64,000 nt of DNA from an uncultured Peptoniphilus sp. (GTDB taxonomy: Bacteria; Bacillota; Clostridia; Tissierellales; Peptoniphilaceae): positions 1-64,000 of the forward strand of contig NZ_CAMILN010000002.1 of NCBI RefSeq assembly GCF_946222045.1. Direction: 5' to 3'. The notes under the pieces were generated by a model. It was not told the origin of the DNA. It did no database searches and saw only the letters and a program-made list of their open reading frames with translations. This document shows, piece by piece, positions 53,825 through 63,333 of the stretch. The stretch's first letter is position 1. Every line of letters starts with the position of its first letter. The translations under genes were made by a program, and so were the position numbers.

Positions 53825-55072
53825 TTGGATAAAATATTAGTAAAATCAAAGGGCCCACTAAAGGGCAAGGTTAGAATTTCTGGTGCGAAGAACGCAGCTC
53901 TTCCAATTTTGGCAGCAACTATTCTTGGTACGGAAAAAATTATTTTGGAAGATGTTCCAGAGCTAAAGGACGTTGAGATAATTACAGAAGTCCTAAGAAA
54001 GCTTGGACTTAAAATAGAAAAAGATGGCAACAGACTTGAGATTGATCCAAGTGGACTTAATTCTTATGAAACTGACTACGAACTTATGAGCAAGATGAGG
54101 GCTTCCTTCTTAGTTATGGGACCTCTTCTTGCAAAGCTAAAGAAGGCCCACAACTCTCTACCTGGTGGGTGTAACATTGGTTCAAGACCAATTGACCTAC
54201 ACTTAAAGGGCTTTAGGGCATTGGGTGCAAATATAGAGATGACTCACGGAGAAATTGTGGCTGAGTGCGACAAGCTTGTTGGAACTAGGATTTATCTTGA
54301 CTTCCCATCAGTAGGTGCAACAGAAAATATTATGACTGCAGCAGTTCTTGCTGAAGGCGAAACTATTTTGGAAAACTGTGCCATGGAACCAGAAATTGTT
54401 GACCTTGCAAACTTCCTAAATAAAATGGGAGCCAAGGTAACAGGTGCAGGAACTTCTACAATAAAAATAAAGGGTGTAGAAAAGTTAAGAGGATGTACCC
54501 ACCAAATTATCCCAGATAGGATTGAAGCAGGTACTTTTATGGTAGCTGCAGCAATTACTGGTGGAGATATAACTATAGAAAATATAATAACTTCTCATCT
54601 AAAGCCAGTTATTGCTAAGCTAGAAGAAACAGGAGCTCAAGTAATTGAAAATGGAGAGACTGTTAGGGTGATAGGTACAGATGAAATTAAGCCAATTGAA
54701 ATCAAAACCCTACCTCATCCAGGTTTTCCAACAGACTTACAAGCACAGTTCATGGCTCTTTTAACCCAAGCTGAAGGACAATCTTCTATTATAGAAACAG
54801 TTTTTGAAAATCGCTTTATGCATGCTGATGAACTTAAAAAAATGGGAGCAAAAATCAAAGTAGTAGATAGAGAAGCTATACTTTTGGGTAAGAACAAATT
54901 ATACGGTTCTAAAGTCGCTGCAACTGACTTAAGAGCAGGAGCTGCCCTTATACTTGCAGGCTTAGTCTCCGAAGGAGAAACTGTAATCTCTGAAATTCAT
55001 CATATAGATAGGGGATATGAAAAAATTGAAGAGAAATTTAGAAATCTTGGAGCCGACATCAAAAGAATCTAA
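53825..55072 (+). CDS. murA: UDP-N-acetylglucosamine 1-carboxyvinyltransferase
   Basis: 415 residues. First committed step of peptidoglycan synthesis: PEP + UDP-GlcNAc. Catalytic Cys in LPGGCNIGSRPIDLHLKG (~116), RISGAKNAALPILAA (Lys22 region), HPGFPTDLQAQFMALL (Asp305 region) and ENRFMHADEL. TTG start with AGGAGG 7 bases before and a TATAAT-like -10 upstream. The oligopeptide transporter genes follow closely. Confidence 0.96.
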   Translation: MDKILVKSKGPLKGKVRISGAKNAALPILAATILGTEKIILEDVPELKDVEIITEVLRKLGLKIEKDGNRLEIDPSGLNSYETDYELMSKMRASFLVMGPLLAKLKKAHNSLPGGCNIGSRPIDLHLKGFRALGANIEMTHGEIVAECDKLVGTRIYLDFPSVGATENIMTAAVLAEGETILENCAMEPEIVDLANFLNKMGAKVTGAGTSTIKIKGVEKLRGCTHQIIPDRIEAGTFMVAAAITGGDITIENIITSHLKPVIAKLEETGAQVIENGETVRVIGTDEIKPIEIKTLPHPGFPTDLQAQFMALLTQAEGQSSIIETVFENRFMHADELKKMGAKIKVVDREAILLGKNKLYGSKVAATDLRAGAALILAGLVSEGETVISEIHHIDRGYEKIEEKFRNLGADIKRI

Positions 55073-55087
55073 GAAAGGACGATGATA

Positions 55088-56614
55088 ATGAAGAAAAAAA
55101 TAATTATTGGAATGCTTTTAGTACTTTCCTTATTCATGACAGCTTGTTCCTCAAAGGACAAGGCTGATGGAGAAGGCAAGGTATTAAAAATTGCAGTTTC
55201 AGAAGATACTACAACGCTTGAGCCTAATGCACTAAATGATGATTACGCAGAAAATATTTTAATTCAAGTTTATGATACTTTAGTAAAGAGAAACGCAAAG
55301 GGTGAACTTGTAAATTCACTTGCAGAATCAATTGAAAACCCAGACCCACAAACTTTCAAGATTAAATTAAGAGAGGGAGTTAAGTTTTCTGATGGAAGTC
55401 CACTTACTGTTGATGATGTAATTTTCACACTTCAAAGAGCAGCAGGAAGTGAAAAGTTTAAATCTTTTTATGGAAAGATAGATCCAAATTCCTACCAAAA
55501 GGAAGATGATTTAACTGTTTCCTTTAAGTTAACTGAACCAGACGCTGCCTTTTTAAATTCACTATCACACCCAGCTGTGTCTATTGTGTCTAAGGCCTAT
55601 GTAGAAGGTGGAGCAGACCTTGCTACTGCACCAATGGGAACTGGACCTTTCGTATTAGATGAATGGATTCAAAATGATCACGCTACTTTCTCAGTAAATG
55701 AAAACTATTGGGGAGACAAGCCACAAATTGCTGGCATCGAAATGAAGGTTATTCCAGAAGCATCTCAAAGGATTATTGAACTTGAATCTGGTGGAGTAGA
55801 CCTAGCTTATAAGGTTGACCCAAGTGAAATTCCAAATATCGAGGAAAATGACGAATTAAAACTTTACAGAAAGTTAGATAACTCAGTTCACTTCATTGGA
55901 TTTAACATGGACAAGGCTCCTTTCGACAAGAAGGAAGCAAGAGAAGCTATGGTAAATGCCATTGATATGAATACAATTTTTGAAACTGTTTATATGAACA
56001 GTGGAAAACTTGCAACAAGTCCAATTAACCCTAACTTCAAATATTCTATTGCAGATTCACTTGAAACAAATAAGGTTAACAAGGATAAGGCAAAGGAACT
56101 TTTTGCTGCTGCAGGAGTAGGGGAAGGCGCAAATATTTCCATCTACACATCTGACAACACTCAAAGAGTTAATGTTGCAACTATGATGCAAGCCCAATTA
56201 AAGGAATATGGAATTGGTCTTAACATAGAAAGACTTGAGTGGGGAGCTTTCATGGATGCCTTAAAGAGAAAAGAGCACAACATGTTTATCATGAGCTGGA
56301 ACCCATCAATTGTGGATGCCCACTATGAACTCTTCCAACCTTTCCATTCAGCAAACAAGGGTGAAGGACCAAACTTTATGTACTTTGGAAATGAAGAACT
56401 TGATAATTTAATAAAAGAAGGTCTTTCAACAGTTGATGATGCAAAGAGAGCTGAAATTTATAAGAGGGCTCAAGAGCTTATAAATCAAGAATATCCATGG
56501 TTATACATTTGCTATGGTGAAACACTTGTGGCGGCTAACAGTAGAGTAGAAGGACTTCAACTACTTCCAAAATATCCACAAGAACTTAAAGATGTAACTT
56601 TATTAGAAAAATAA
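55088..56614 (+). CDS. Peptide ABC transporter substrate-binding lipoprotein (family 5)
   Basis: About 508 residues. Signal peptide with lipobox LFMTAC (Cys ~18 after the signal), then the SBP_bac_5 signature: LAESIENPDPQTFKIKLREG, KFSDGSPLTVDDVIFTLQRA, YMNSGKLATSPI. Binds oligopeptides outside the membrane. ATG 55088 is favoured because AAGGA lies 8 bases before; the ATG at 55082 is too close. Followed by a hairpin at 56622 and the permease genes. Confidence 0.92.
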   Translation: MKKKIIIGMLLVLSLFMTACSSKDKADGEGKVLKIAVSEDTTTLEPNALNDDYAENILIQVYDTLVKRNAKGELVNSLAESIENPDPQTFKIKLREGVKFSDGSPLTVDDVIFTLQRAAGSEKFKSFYGKIDPNSYQKEDDLTVSFKLTEPDAAFLNSLSHPAVSIVSKAYVEGGADLATAPMGTGPFVLDEWIQNDHATFSVNENYWGDKPQIAGIEMKVIPEASQRIIELESGGVDLAYKVDPSEIPNIEENDELKLYRKLDNSVHFIGFNMDKAPFDKKEAREAMVNAIDMNTIFETVYMNSGKLATSPINPNFKYSIADSLETNKVNKDKAKELFAAAGVGEGANISIYTSDNTQRVNVATMMQAQLKEYGIGLNIERLEWGAFMDALKRKEHNMFIMSWNPSIVDAHYELFQPFHSANKGEGPNFMYFGNEELDNLIKEGLSTVDDAKRAEIYKRAQELINQEYPWLYICYGETLVAANSRVEGLQLLPKYPQELKDVTLLEK

Positions 56615-56621
56615 TTTTTTT

Positions 56622-56659
56622 GAAATTCACCAAGTTCTTATTTGGTGAATTTCGTCTTT
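56622..56659 (+). terminator. Intra-operon hairpin after the binding-protein gene
   Basis: GAAATTCACCAAG / TTTGGTGAATTTC (56622-56653), 13-base arms, followed by only a weak T tract (GTCTTTT). Position and strength suggest partial termination or 3' protection, giving more binding protein than permease. Confidence 0.7.
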
Positions 56660-56681
56660 TCTAGGAAAGAAAGGATTAAAT

Positions 56682-57611
56682 ATGACAAAATATATTTTAA
56701 AGAGATTCCTGATTTTAATACCTACTCTCTTGGGAGTAAGTTTTATAGTCTTCTTGCTCCTCTACCTTTCACCGGGTGATGCTGCCCTTGCAGCAGCAGG
56801 GCCCAATGCACCTAAGGAGACAGTAGAGGCCATAAGACAGAGTCTGGGACTAAATGATCCCTTCCTGGTCCAATATGGCAATTATTTAAAGAATTTAGTT
56901 CTCCACTTTGACTTGGGGACAAGCTACCAATCAGGAAGATCTGTTACGGCAGCTCTCTTAAGAGTTTTTCCAACAACAATTAAGCTTGCTGGTGGTGCCC
57001 TTCTTATTGCAATAATAATGGGAATATCCTTTGGAGTAATTGCAGCCCTAAAGAAAAACACAATCATTGATTCTATAATCACAGCTGTGGGAATGGTAGG
57101 ACTAGCCATGCCAATCTTTTGGTCAGGACTACTACTTATAATAATTTTCTCTACTAAGTTAAAACTTCTACCTGCATCAGGATTTTCATCTATAAAACAA
57201 ATGATACTTCCCTGGTTTGCCTTGGGATTCCAATCTTCTGCAGTTATTATGAGGATGACAAGATCAGCCATGCTAGATGTTTTGGATAAGGACTACATCA
57301 GGACAGCCTACGCCAAGGGACTTCCAAAGTCCAAGATTATCTTTGTCCACGCCCTAAAGAATGCCATGGTCCCAGTTATAACAACTATAGGACTTCAGGC
57401 TGGTGGACTTCTTGGTGGAAGTATTTTGACAGAGACAATTTTCTCCATACCAGGCATTGGCAGGTTAATGGTTGACTCCATAAAAACTCGTGATTACCCA
57501 ATAATCCTTGGGGCCATTATGCTTATTGCCATAGTCTACTCAGTGATTTCTATTGTGGTAGACATCCTCTATGGATTTATAAATCCTAGAATCAAGTCAG
57601 AGTACAAGTAG
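56682..57611 (+). CDS. Peptide ABC transporter permease (OppB/DppB)
   Basis: 309 residues, six helices. N-terminal RFLILIPTLLGVSFIVFLLL, LGLNDPFLVQYGNYL, and the EAA loop DYIRTAYAKGLPKSKIIFVH (~205). Partner of the next permease in a type I ABC importer. AGGAAAGAAAGG precedes the start; seven bases separate it from the next gene. Confidence 0.93.
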   Translation: MTKYILKRFLILIPTLLGVSFIVFLLLYLSPGDAALAAAGPNAPKETVEAIRQSLGLNDPFLVQYGNYLKNLVLHFDLGTSYQSGRSVTAALLRVFPTTIKLAGGALLIAIIMGISFGVIAALKKNTIIDSIITAVGMVGLAMPIFWSGLLLIIIFSTKLKLLPASGFSSIKQMILPWFALGFQSSAVIMRMTRSAMLDVLDKDYIRTAYAKGLPKSKIIFVHALKNAMVPVITTIGLQAGGLLGGSILTETIFSIPGIGRLMVDSIKTRDYPIILGAIMLIAIVYSVISIVVDILYGFINPRIKSEYK

Positions 57612-57618
57612 GTGGAAT

Positions 57619-58461
57619 ATGCTAAAGAGATTTAAAACATTTTTTAAATATTATAAGAGAAACAAGATTGCAGTTGTGGCTCTTGGGATTTTAATTTTAA
57701 TAATACTTGGGGCTATTTTTGCAGACTATCTTGCACCCTACGATTATACAGAGCAGTTTCCAACTGACAACTTCTTGAAGCCAAGTTCAGACCACCTAAT
57801 GGGGACAGATAACTTTGGTCGTGATATATTTTCAAGAGTCCTAAAGGGAGCTCAAGTCTCTCTTAAGATTGGATTCTCATCAGTAATTATATCTACATTT
57901 GTAGGAGTTATCATTGGGGCCCTTGCAGGTTACTATGAGGGAGTCTTTGATGCCATAATCATGAGGGTTATGGATACAATTTTATCTATTCCTCAACTTG
58001 TACTTGCCATTGCCCTTGCAGCAGCCCTTGGTGGAGGAATGAGAAACCTAATCTTAGCAGTTTCCCTTTCATCCATTCCATCTTATGCAAGGATTGTTAG
58101 AAGCCAGGTTATGTCTGTTAAGAATTTGGAATATATAGAATCGGCGAGACTTGCTGGAGTAAAAACTTTTAAATTAATTTTTGCAGAAATTCTTCCCAAT
58201 TGCTTTGCACCAATAATTGTCCAAGCAACAATTGGGGTTGGAACTGCAATCTTATCAGCAGCCTCTCTTTCCTTTATTGGAATGGGAATTATGCCGCCAG
58301 AAGCAGAGTGGGGTCAAATGCTTTCTGAGGGAAGGGCCTATATAAGGAACTATCCTCACATCACCCTCTTCCCAGGTATAGCCATTGCCCTAACTATTTT
58401 AGTTTTAAATATAGTTGGCGATGCCCTAAGAGATGCCTTTGATCCAAAGTTCAGGAGGTAG
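57619..58461 (+). CDS. Peptide ABC transporter permease (OppC/DppC)
   Basis: 280 residues. MGTDNFGRDIFSRVLKGAQ (~65) is the OppC signature; EAA loop YIESARLAGVKTFKLIFAEI (~172). Six helices. The stop at 58459-58461 precedes the next ATG by one base, and the AGGAGGT for the next gene lies inside its last codons. Confidence 0.93.
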   Translation: MLKRFKTFFKYYKRNKIAVVALGILILIILGAIFADYLAPYDYTEQFPTDNFLKPSSDHLMGTDNFGRDIFSRVLKGAQVSLKIGFSSVIISTFVGVIIGALAGYYEGVFDAIIMRVMDTILSIPQLVLAIALAAALGGGMRNLILAVSLSSIPSYARIVRSQVMSVKNLEYIESARLAGVKTFKLIFAEILPNCFAPIIVQATIGVGTAILSAASLSFIGMGIMPPEAEWGQMLSEGRAYIRNYPHITLFPGIAIALTILVLNIVGDALRDAFDPKFRR

Positions 58462-58462
58462 T

Positions 58463-59419
58463 ATGTTATTAGAAATAAAAGACCTTGAAGTTTTTTTCAA
58501 AAGCTCTCAAGGCATTGTCAAAGCAGTAAACAAGGTTAATATAAATACTCGTGACGGTAAGACAACTGCCATAGTAGGAGAAAGTGGATCAGGTAAGTCT
58601 GTTACCACTCTTGCCATTATGGGACTACTCGACAAGTCATCTCTTGAAAAAATTTCTGGAGAAATAAATTTTGAAGGCAAGAATTTGTTAAAAGCAACTC
58701 CTGAAGAACTTAGGAAGATTAGGGGAAATGAAATCTCTATGATTTTCCAAGAGCCAATGACTTCTCTCAACCCAGCCCTAAAAGTTGGCTACCAAATGTC
58801 AGAAGTCTTTAGGACCCACTTTGATATGGACAAGAAGACTGCAAAGGAAAAGTCCATTGAGATGATAAAAAAAGTTGAGATTCCTAGGGCAGAAGATGTT
58901 TATAACTCTTACCCCCACGAACTTTCTGGAGGAATGAGACAGAGGATCATGATCGCCATGGCCCTTTCATCATCTCCCAAGCTCCTAATAGCTGACGAGC
59001 CAACAACAGCTCTTGATGTTACAATCCAAAAGGAAGTCTTGGAGCTTATGAAGAAGTTAAAGGAAGATATGAATACTTCCATTATCTTCATAACCCACGA
59101 CCTGGGAGTTGTATCTGATACAGCAGACTATGTCAACGTAATGTACGCAGGCAAGGTTGTGGAAAGAGCCGAGGCAGAAGATATCTTCACCCATCCCCTT
59201 CACCCTTACACAAGAGGACTTATTAAGGCCATACCAAGTGCCCACAAGAAGAAGGACGAACTCTACACAATTAGGGGTTCAGTTCCCAATCCAATAGGAC
59301 TTCCAGAACGTTGTAACTTCTGTGAAAGGTGTGACGAGAGAATGAAAATTTGTGAAGAGAAGGCTCCCGAAGAAGTTGATGTAAATGGCCAAAAAGTCAG
59401 CTGCTTCTTGTACAGGTGA
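58463..59419 (+). CDS. Peptide ABC transporter ATP-binding protein (OppD/DppD)
   Basis: About 319 residues. Walker A GESGSGKSVTT, signature LSGGMRQRIMIAMAL, Walker B LLIADEPTTALD, switch His ITHDLGVV. The C-terminal extension has PERCNFCERCDERMKICEEK and a last Cys in VSCFLYR, the four-Cys pattern that may hold an iron-sulfur cluster in OppD/DppD proteins. ATG 58463 chosen for its AGGAGGT. Confidence 0.94.
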   Translation: MLLEIKDLEVFFKSSQGIVKAVNKVNINTRDGKTTAIVGESGSGKSVTTLAIMGLLDKSSLEKISGEINFEGKNLLKATPEELRKIRGNEISMIFQEPMTSLNPALKVGYQMSEVFRTHFDMDKKTAKEKSIEMIKKVEIPRAEDVYNSYPHELSGGMRQRIMIAMALSSSPKLLIADEPTTALDVTIQKEVLELMKKLKEDMNTSIIFITHDLGVVSDTADYVNVMYAGKVVERAEAEDIFTHPLHPYTRGLIKAIPSAHKKKDELYTIRGSVPNPIGLPERCNFCERCDERMKICEEKAPEEVDVNGQKVSCFLYR

Positions 59420-59423
59420 TATT

Positions 59424-60224
59424 ATGGAAGAAAAAGTAATTTTACAAGTTAAGAATGTAAACAAGGAATTCAATCTTGGCAAGAAGAAGGTTTTAAAGGC
59501 AGTTGATGATATTTCCTTTGACCTAAAGACTTCGCACACACTTGGGGTTGTTGGGGAAAGTGGTTCCGGTAAATCAACTCTTGCTAGGTGCATAATGGGT
59601 CTTTATCCCGATGCCACAGGCCAAATAATTTACAAGGGTAAAAATATTTTAGAAGAAAACCAAAGGGAACTTAAAGAATATAGGAAAGACGTCCAAATGA
59701 TTTTCCAAGACCCCTATTCATCACTTAACCCAAGAAAAAAGTGCAAGGACATAATTGCCTCTGGCATAAGAAATCTTTTGGGAGAGAGGGACAAGAAGAA
59801 GATCCACAAAAAAGTCTTGGAGACAATGGAAATTTGTGGTCTTTCAGAATACCACATGGAGAGATATCCTCATGAGTTCTCAGGAGGACAAAGGCAGAGG
59901 ATTTCTATTGCAAGAGCCCTTGCAGTTGATCCCAAAATAATTATTGCTGACGAACCAACTTCAGCCCTTGATGTTTCTATCCAAGCTCAAATAATTAACT
60001 TGATGGAAGATTTGCAAAAGGACTTGGGACTTTCTATGATCTTCATTTCTCACGACCTTTCAGTTGTTAGGCACGTGGCAGAAGAAGTTCTCGTGATGTA
60101 TCATGGCCAGTGCGTGGAATACGACGAGTCAGAAGAAGTTTTTGAAAACCCAAAGATGGACTACACGAAAAAATTATTATCATCAGTGCCTGGAAAGACC
60201 CTTGCTAAATGTGATGACCTATAA
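59424..60224 (+). CDS. Peptide ABC transporter ATP-binding protein (OppF/DppF)
   Basis: About 266 residues. Walker A GESGSGKSTLARC, signature FSGGQRQRISIARAL, Walker B IIADEPTSALD, FISHDLSVVRHVAEEV. It lacks the long C-terminal Cys-rich tail, so is shorter than typical OppF (about 310). ATG 59424 is 4 bases after the oppD stop. Last gene of the transporter operon. Confidence 0.93.
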   Translation: MEEKVILQVKNVNKEFNLGKKKVLKAVDDISFDLKTSHTLGVVGESGSGKSTLARCIMGLYPDATGQIIYKGKNILEENQRELKEYRKDVQMIFQDPYSSLNPRKKCKDIIASGIRNLLGERDKKKIHKKVLETMEICGLSEYHMERYPHEFSGGQRQRISIARALAVDPKIIIADEPTSALDVSIQAQIINLMEDLQKDLGLSMIFISHDLSVVRHVAEEVLVMYHGQCVEYDESEEVFENPKMDYTKKLLSSVPGKTLAKCDDL

Positions 60225-60274
60225 GAAGTGTAGAAAAATTTAAGCTGGGGTATTATAATTAAATAAAGTAGATA

Positions 60275-60304
60275 AAACTGTAGGTTTCTACAGTTTTTTA
60301 TTTT
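60275..60304 (+). terminator. Terminator after the peptide-transporter operon
   Basis: AAACTGTAG / CTACAGTTT with loop GTTT, then TTTATTTT. A TATAAT (60254-60259) lies upstream of it, so it could also sit in the leader of the next gene. Confidence 0.7.
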
Positions 60305-60316
60305 GGAGGTGAAAAG

Positions 60317-60949
60317 ATGCTTGACCCAGATGGCAGAAAGATTTTTTATAGTGACGGAGAAAATAATTTTGACCTTCCTCTTGAATTAATCCAAGACATT
60401 TATGATAAAAATGAAGATGAAACAAAAATAAATTCAAGTGAAGAGATTGAAGGTCCAAAGGCAGATGAAGATGATAATTTAATCAATGAAACTTTTGAAG
60501 ATAAGGTCGAAGAAAAAGACGAGAATGAAGAAAATATAGATTCAAAAGATGAAAACAAAGAAGACTCCTATTACTTGGAGAGAATTGACGAAGTAGAGGA
60601 AATCTTGGAAGAAATCTGCGAGTCAATTCCATCTTATGCCTTTGACCATCTAAATGGTGGTATAATTCTTTCAGAAGATAAAAAATACCACGAAGAATCT
60701 CGAGCAGATGACCTCCTAATAATGGGAGAATACCAAAGGTCTATACTTGGAAATATGATAAAAATTTATTACGGGTCCTTTATGGAGATGTATAGGTATT
60801 CATCCAGGGAGAGGCTGAAGGAAAAGCTAGAAGAAGTTCTCCTCCACGAGTTCACACACCACTTAGAATTTTTAGCAAATGAGTGGGGACTTGTCATTGA
60901 AGATAAGAAGTTTTTAGAAGAATATAGAAAAGGGAAAAACAATGAATAA
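60317..60949 (+). CDS. Zincin-like metallopeptidase (PF06262 type) with acidic N-terminus
   Basis: 210 residues. Residues ~35-95 are an acidic low-complexity segment rich in Glu/Asp/Asn. The C-terminal part carries [19 protein letters not shown], an HExxH zincin motif in the style of the PF06262 possible metallopeptidases, preceded by [13 protein letters not shown]. No signal peptide. GGAGGTG precedes the ATG. It overlaps the J-domain gene by 8 bases. Confidence 0.78.
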   Translation: MLDPDGRKIFYSDGENNFDLPLELIQDIYDKNEDETKINSSEEIEGPKADEDDNLINETFEDKVEEKDENEENIDSKDENKEDSYYLERIDEVEEILEEICESIPSYAFDHLNGGIILSEDKKYHEESRADDLLIMGEYQRSILGNMIKIYYGSFMEMYRYSSRERLKEKLEEVLLHEFTHHLEFLANEWGLVIEDKKFLEEYRKGKNNE

Positions 60950-61796
60950 ATTTTTAGGATATTTTTATAAGGGCTTGGGGAAATTTTTTGACCTCATCTT
61001 GACCCTCTTACTTGTAATAGTAAACATTGCTGTTGATCTCTTCTCGGCAGTGAGAAGATTTTTCTTGTACATAATTTCCATGGGAGGATGCTTAATAATA
61101 TTTTTGCTCCTAAATCCCTTTGCTTGGAGGGGCTTGGCGAAAAATGATTGGCTATCAACCCTAATAATCTTGGCAATATTTGTGCCCTTACTTGGAAACG
61201 TGTCTGAGTCCTTCTTGAAGTACGTTCACTATGTTGTGACAGAATTTTTCTACGACAGGGCAGACCACTATCTCCTTGGTAAGGAAAATGAATTTGAAAG
61301 TTTATCTGGCTACGGAAGAGCCTATTGGGAAAAGAAGGAAAGAGAAAGAATTAAGGCAGAAGAAGAGAGAAGGAGGCAAAGAGAGGAAGAGTACAGACAA
61401 AGGTTCAAGGACTTTGGCGGCTTTACTTGGACAACTTTTGACGACTTCTCACAATTTGAAGAATTCTTTAGGCAATCAGGCTACGGTGGATTTTATGAAA
61501 ATCAAGGAGGGTCTTACGGCAACAATTACGGTGGATCCTATGGTGGCTCTTCATCATCAACTGGAGGATATGGCTTCAAAGACCAATACGAATCTGCCTG
61601 CGACACTCTTGGAGTAGATTATAATGCAGACAAGTATGAAATCAAACTTGCCTACAGGAAGATGGCAAAAAAATATCACCCTGACCTAAACAAGGAAGAG
61701 GGCGCCAAGGAAAAATTCCAAAAAATAAATGCAGCCTACGAATTCTTAAATGATACAAATGTGGAAATGTATAAGAAGATGAATGGTGCAAATTAA
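60942..61796 (+). CDS. Membrane-anchored J-domain protein
   Basis: 284 residues. Two or three N-terminal helices (~10-95) anchor it, then a charged helix ([20 protein letters not shown]), a Phe/Gly/Tyr/Ser-rich linker (~170-210) and a C-terminal J domain with the HPD motif ([20 protein letters not shown], ~240-258). It should recruit DnaK to the membrane; the Gly-rich linker resembles the G/F region of DnaJ though in reversed order. Coupled to the zincin gene, suggesting a joint role in envelope protein quality control. Confidence 0.85.
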   Translation: MNKFLGYFYKGLGKFFDLILTLLLVIVNIAVDLFSAVRRFFLYIISMGGCLIIFLLLNPFAWRGLAKNDWLSTLIILAIFVPLLGNVSESFLKYVHYVVTEFFYDRADHYLLGKENEFESLSGYGRAYWEKKERERIKAEEERRRQREEEYRQRFKDFGGFTWTTFDDFSQFEEFFRQSGYGGFYENQGGSYGNNYGGSYGGSSSSTGGYGFKDQYESACDTLGVDYNADKYEIKLAYRKMAKKYHPDLNKEEGAKEKFQKINAAYEFLNDTNVEMYKKMNGAN

Positions 61797-61807
61797 ATAC
61801 AAAAAAG

Positions 61808-61832
61808 AAAGGACCGCGAGGGTCCTTTTTTG
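61808..61832 (+). terminator. Terminator after the J-domain gene
   Basis: AAAGGACC / GGTCCTTT stem, loop GCGAG, then TTTT. Confidence 0.85.
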
Positions 61833-61900
61833 GTGTTTAGATTTTTAAATTTACAACTATTTAATTTATAAGAAAAATGTTTTAACTAACTGTGAAAAAA

Positions 61901-62662
61901 TTATTTTATAATTTCTTCTGCCATCTTATAAAATTCGTTTACGTCCATATCATCTCCAGCCATTAAGGCATATTGGACTCCCTTGTAGTCAAAGATTAGG
62001 TGCTTTGAAGAGTCTTCTTCTCTTTTATCTGAACCAACAGCTAGGTTAAAGAAAGGATCTTTCTTTGATCTTTCAAGTTCTTCTTTTGTTGCATCTTTTT
62101 CATCTGGTAAAAAGACACTTTCCAATCTTGAATAATAAACTGGCACGCCCTTAATATCTCTCATTTCTTGATAAGCTTGTTCTGAAGTAGCTATTGAATT
62201 TTCTGGATACTTGTCAATTGCAAGTAAAACTTTGTCGTCTGCTTCGTTTTTATAAGTTACTCTAATTGCCTTTCTCTTATTTATTTTTGCTCCAGTGTCA
62301 TCCATGTCTGCCATGTTAACCATTGTGATTCCGTCAAACTTATAGTCTCCTAAACTTTCTGGGGCATAGGCATCGAATCCAGACTTCTTTTCTGCCTTTG
62401 TCATGTCAGTATAATTTGTGTAGTTATATTGAGATGATGAAGATGAAATTGTTCCAGTAATTTTTCCTGCTGCAAATACGCCCACTGAAAGGACAAGGGC
62501 AGCAGCTGCCACTAATACAAATCTTTTTTTCATTTTAAATTCTCCTTTTTCTCCTTGTGAATTGATTTCTAAATCAATTTTATTTTTAAGATAATCAGAA
62601 GGAGAAGAATCTTCAACAGACTTATTCAGTTCATTTTTTATATACTTATCAAAATCTTTCAT
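61901..62662 (-). CDS. Membrane anti-sigma factor-like protein
   Basis: 253 residues. Cytoplasmic N-terminus (~1-44, MKDFDKYIKNELNKSVEDSS), a single membrane helix (RFVLVAAAALVLSVGVFAAG, ~47-66) and an extracytoplasmic domain that looks like DUF4367/anti-sigma sensor regions. It overlaps the ECF sigma gene by 4 bases (ATGA), the standard arrangement of a sigma factor and its inhibitor. I do not see a HxxxCxxC zinc motif. Confidence 0.78.
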   Translation of the reverse strand: MKDFDKYIKNELNKSVEDSSPSDYLKNKIDLEINSQGEKGEFKMKKRFVLVAAAALVLSVGVFAAGKITGTISSSSSQYNYTNYTDMTKAEKKSGFDAYAPESLGDYKFDGITMVNMADMDDTGAKINKRKAIRVTYKNEADDKVLLAIDKYPENSIATSEQAYQEMRDIKGVPVYYSRLESVFLPDEKDATKEELERSKKDPFFNLAVGSDKREEDSSKHLIFDYKGVQYALMAGDDMDVNEFYKMAEEIIK

Positions 62663-63225
62663 AATAACTCTCCTTCATATTCTTCACTTGTTTTTAAAAG
62701 TTCTTTCTTTAAATTCCTTCTGGCCTTGTAGAGTCTAGACTTCACTGTACCCTGGAAGGTCTTGCAAACGCTGGCGATTTCTTCTATGGAAAAGTCGTTG
62801 TAGTAATAGAGGACCAGGACTTCTCTTTCTTTTTCTTTTAAATTCATTAGAGCATCTTGAATTTCTGATTTTTCTGCAAAGTCATCCTCTCCAAGATAGG
62901 TGGGACTTTCTTCTGCCTTATCAAGGACAAATTCATCGGGGAATTCCCTCTTCCTCTTCTTGTATCTTGTGTAGGAAGTGTTCTTTAATATAGAGAAGAT
63001 CCAAGGTCTTAGCTTTTCAAAATCAGAAAGAGTCTTTGCATTTTTATAAATTGAAACAAAGGTGTCTTGGAGGACGTCTTCTGCATCTTCCTTATTGCCC
63101 AAGATCAAGAGGGCAGTCCTATATAAGACTAGGTAGTAGTCTTGGTAAAGGAGGTCAAAGGAATCCTTGTCGCCAGTTTTTAATTTTTTGAAATCTTCTT
63201 CTGTAAATTTTATTTCATGATTCAT
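62659..63225 (-). CDS. ECF-type RNA polymerase sigma factor
   Basis: About 188 residues. Region 2: SFDLLYQDYYLVLYRTALLI, NKEDAEDVLQDTFVSIYKNA; region 4: LMNLKEKEREVLVLYYYNDF, SIEEIASVCKTFQGTVKSRL (helix-turn-helix). ATG 63225 with GAGGAGG 4-6 bases upstream; an ATG at 63249 would include that site. Regulates an unknown, probably envelope-stress, regulon; the following gene encodes its likely inhibitor. Confidence 0.9.
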   Translation of the reverse strand: MNHEIKFTEEDFKKLKTGDKDSFDLLYQDYYLVLYRTALLILGNKEDAEDVLQDTFVSIYKNAKTLSDFEKLRPWIFSILKNTSYTRYKKRKREFPDEFVLDKAEESPTYLGEDDFAEKSEIQDALMNLKEKEREVLVLYYYNDFSIEEIASVCKTFQGTVKSRLYKARRNLKKELLKTSEEYEGELL

Positions 63226-63304
63226 TTTATCCTCCTCTCTTAGATGCATCTACTTATAAGACTATTTAGGACCTAAAAAGGTTCATTTATTTTAAATTTT
63301 TTAT

Positions 63305-63331
63305 AAAAAAATCTCCACGCCTTGTGGAGAT
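63305..63331 (-). terminator. Terminator of the SH3-domain gene
   Basis: ATCTCCAC (63311-63318) / GTGGAGAT (63324-63331), T-run on the minus strand. Confidence 0.85.
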
Positions 63332-63333
63332 TC

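Noticed and set aside
61808..61832. T-box-like motif (ACCGCG) after the J-domain gene
   Set aside because: The bases are simply the loop side of a small terminator; there is no specifier stem and no downstream amino-acid gene on that strand.
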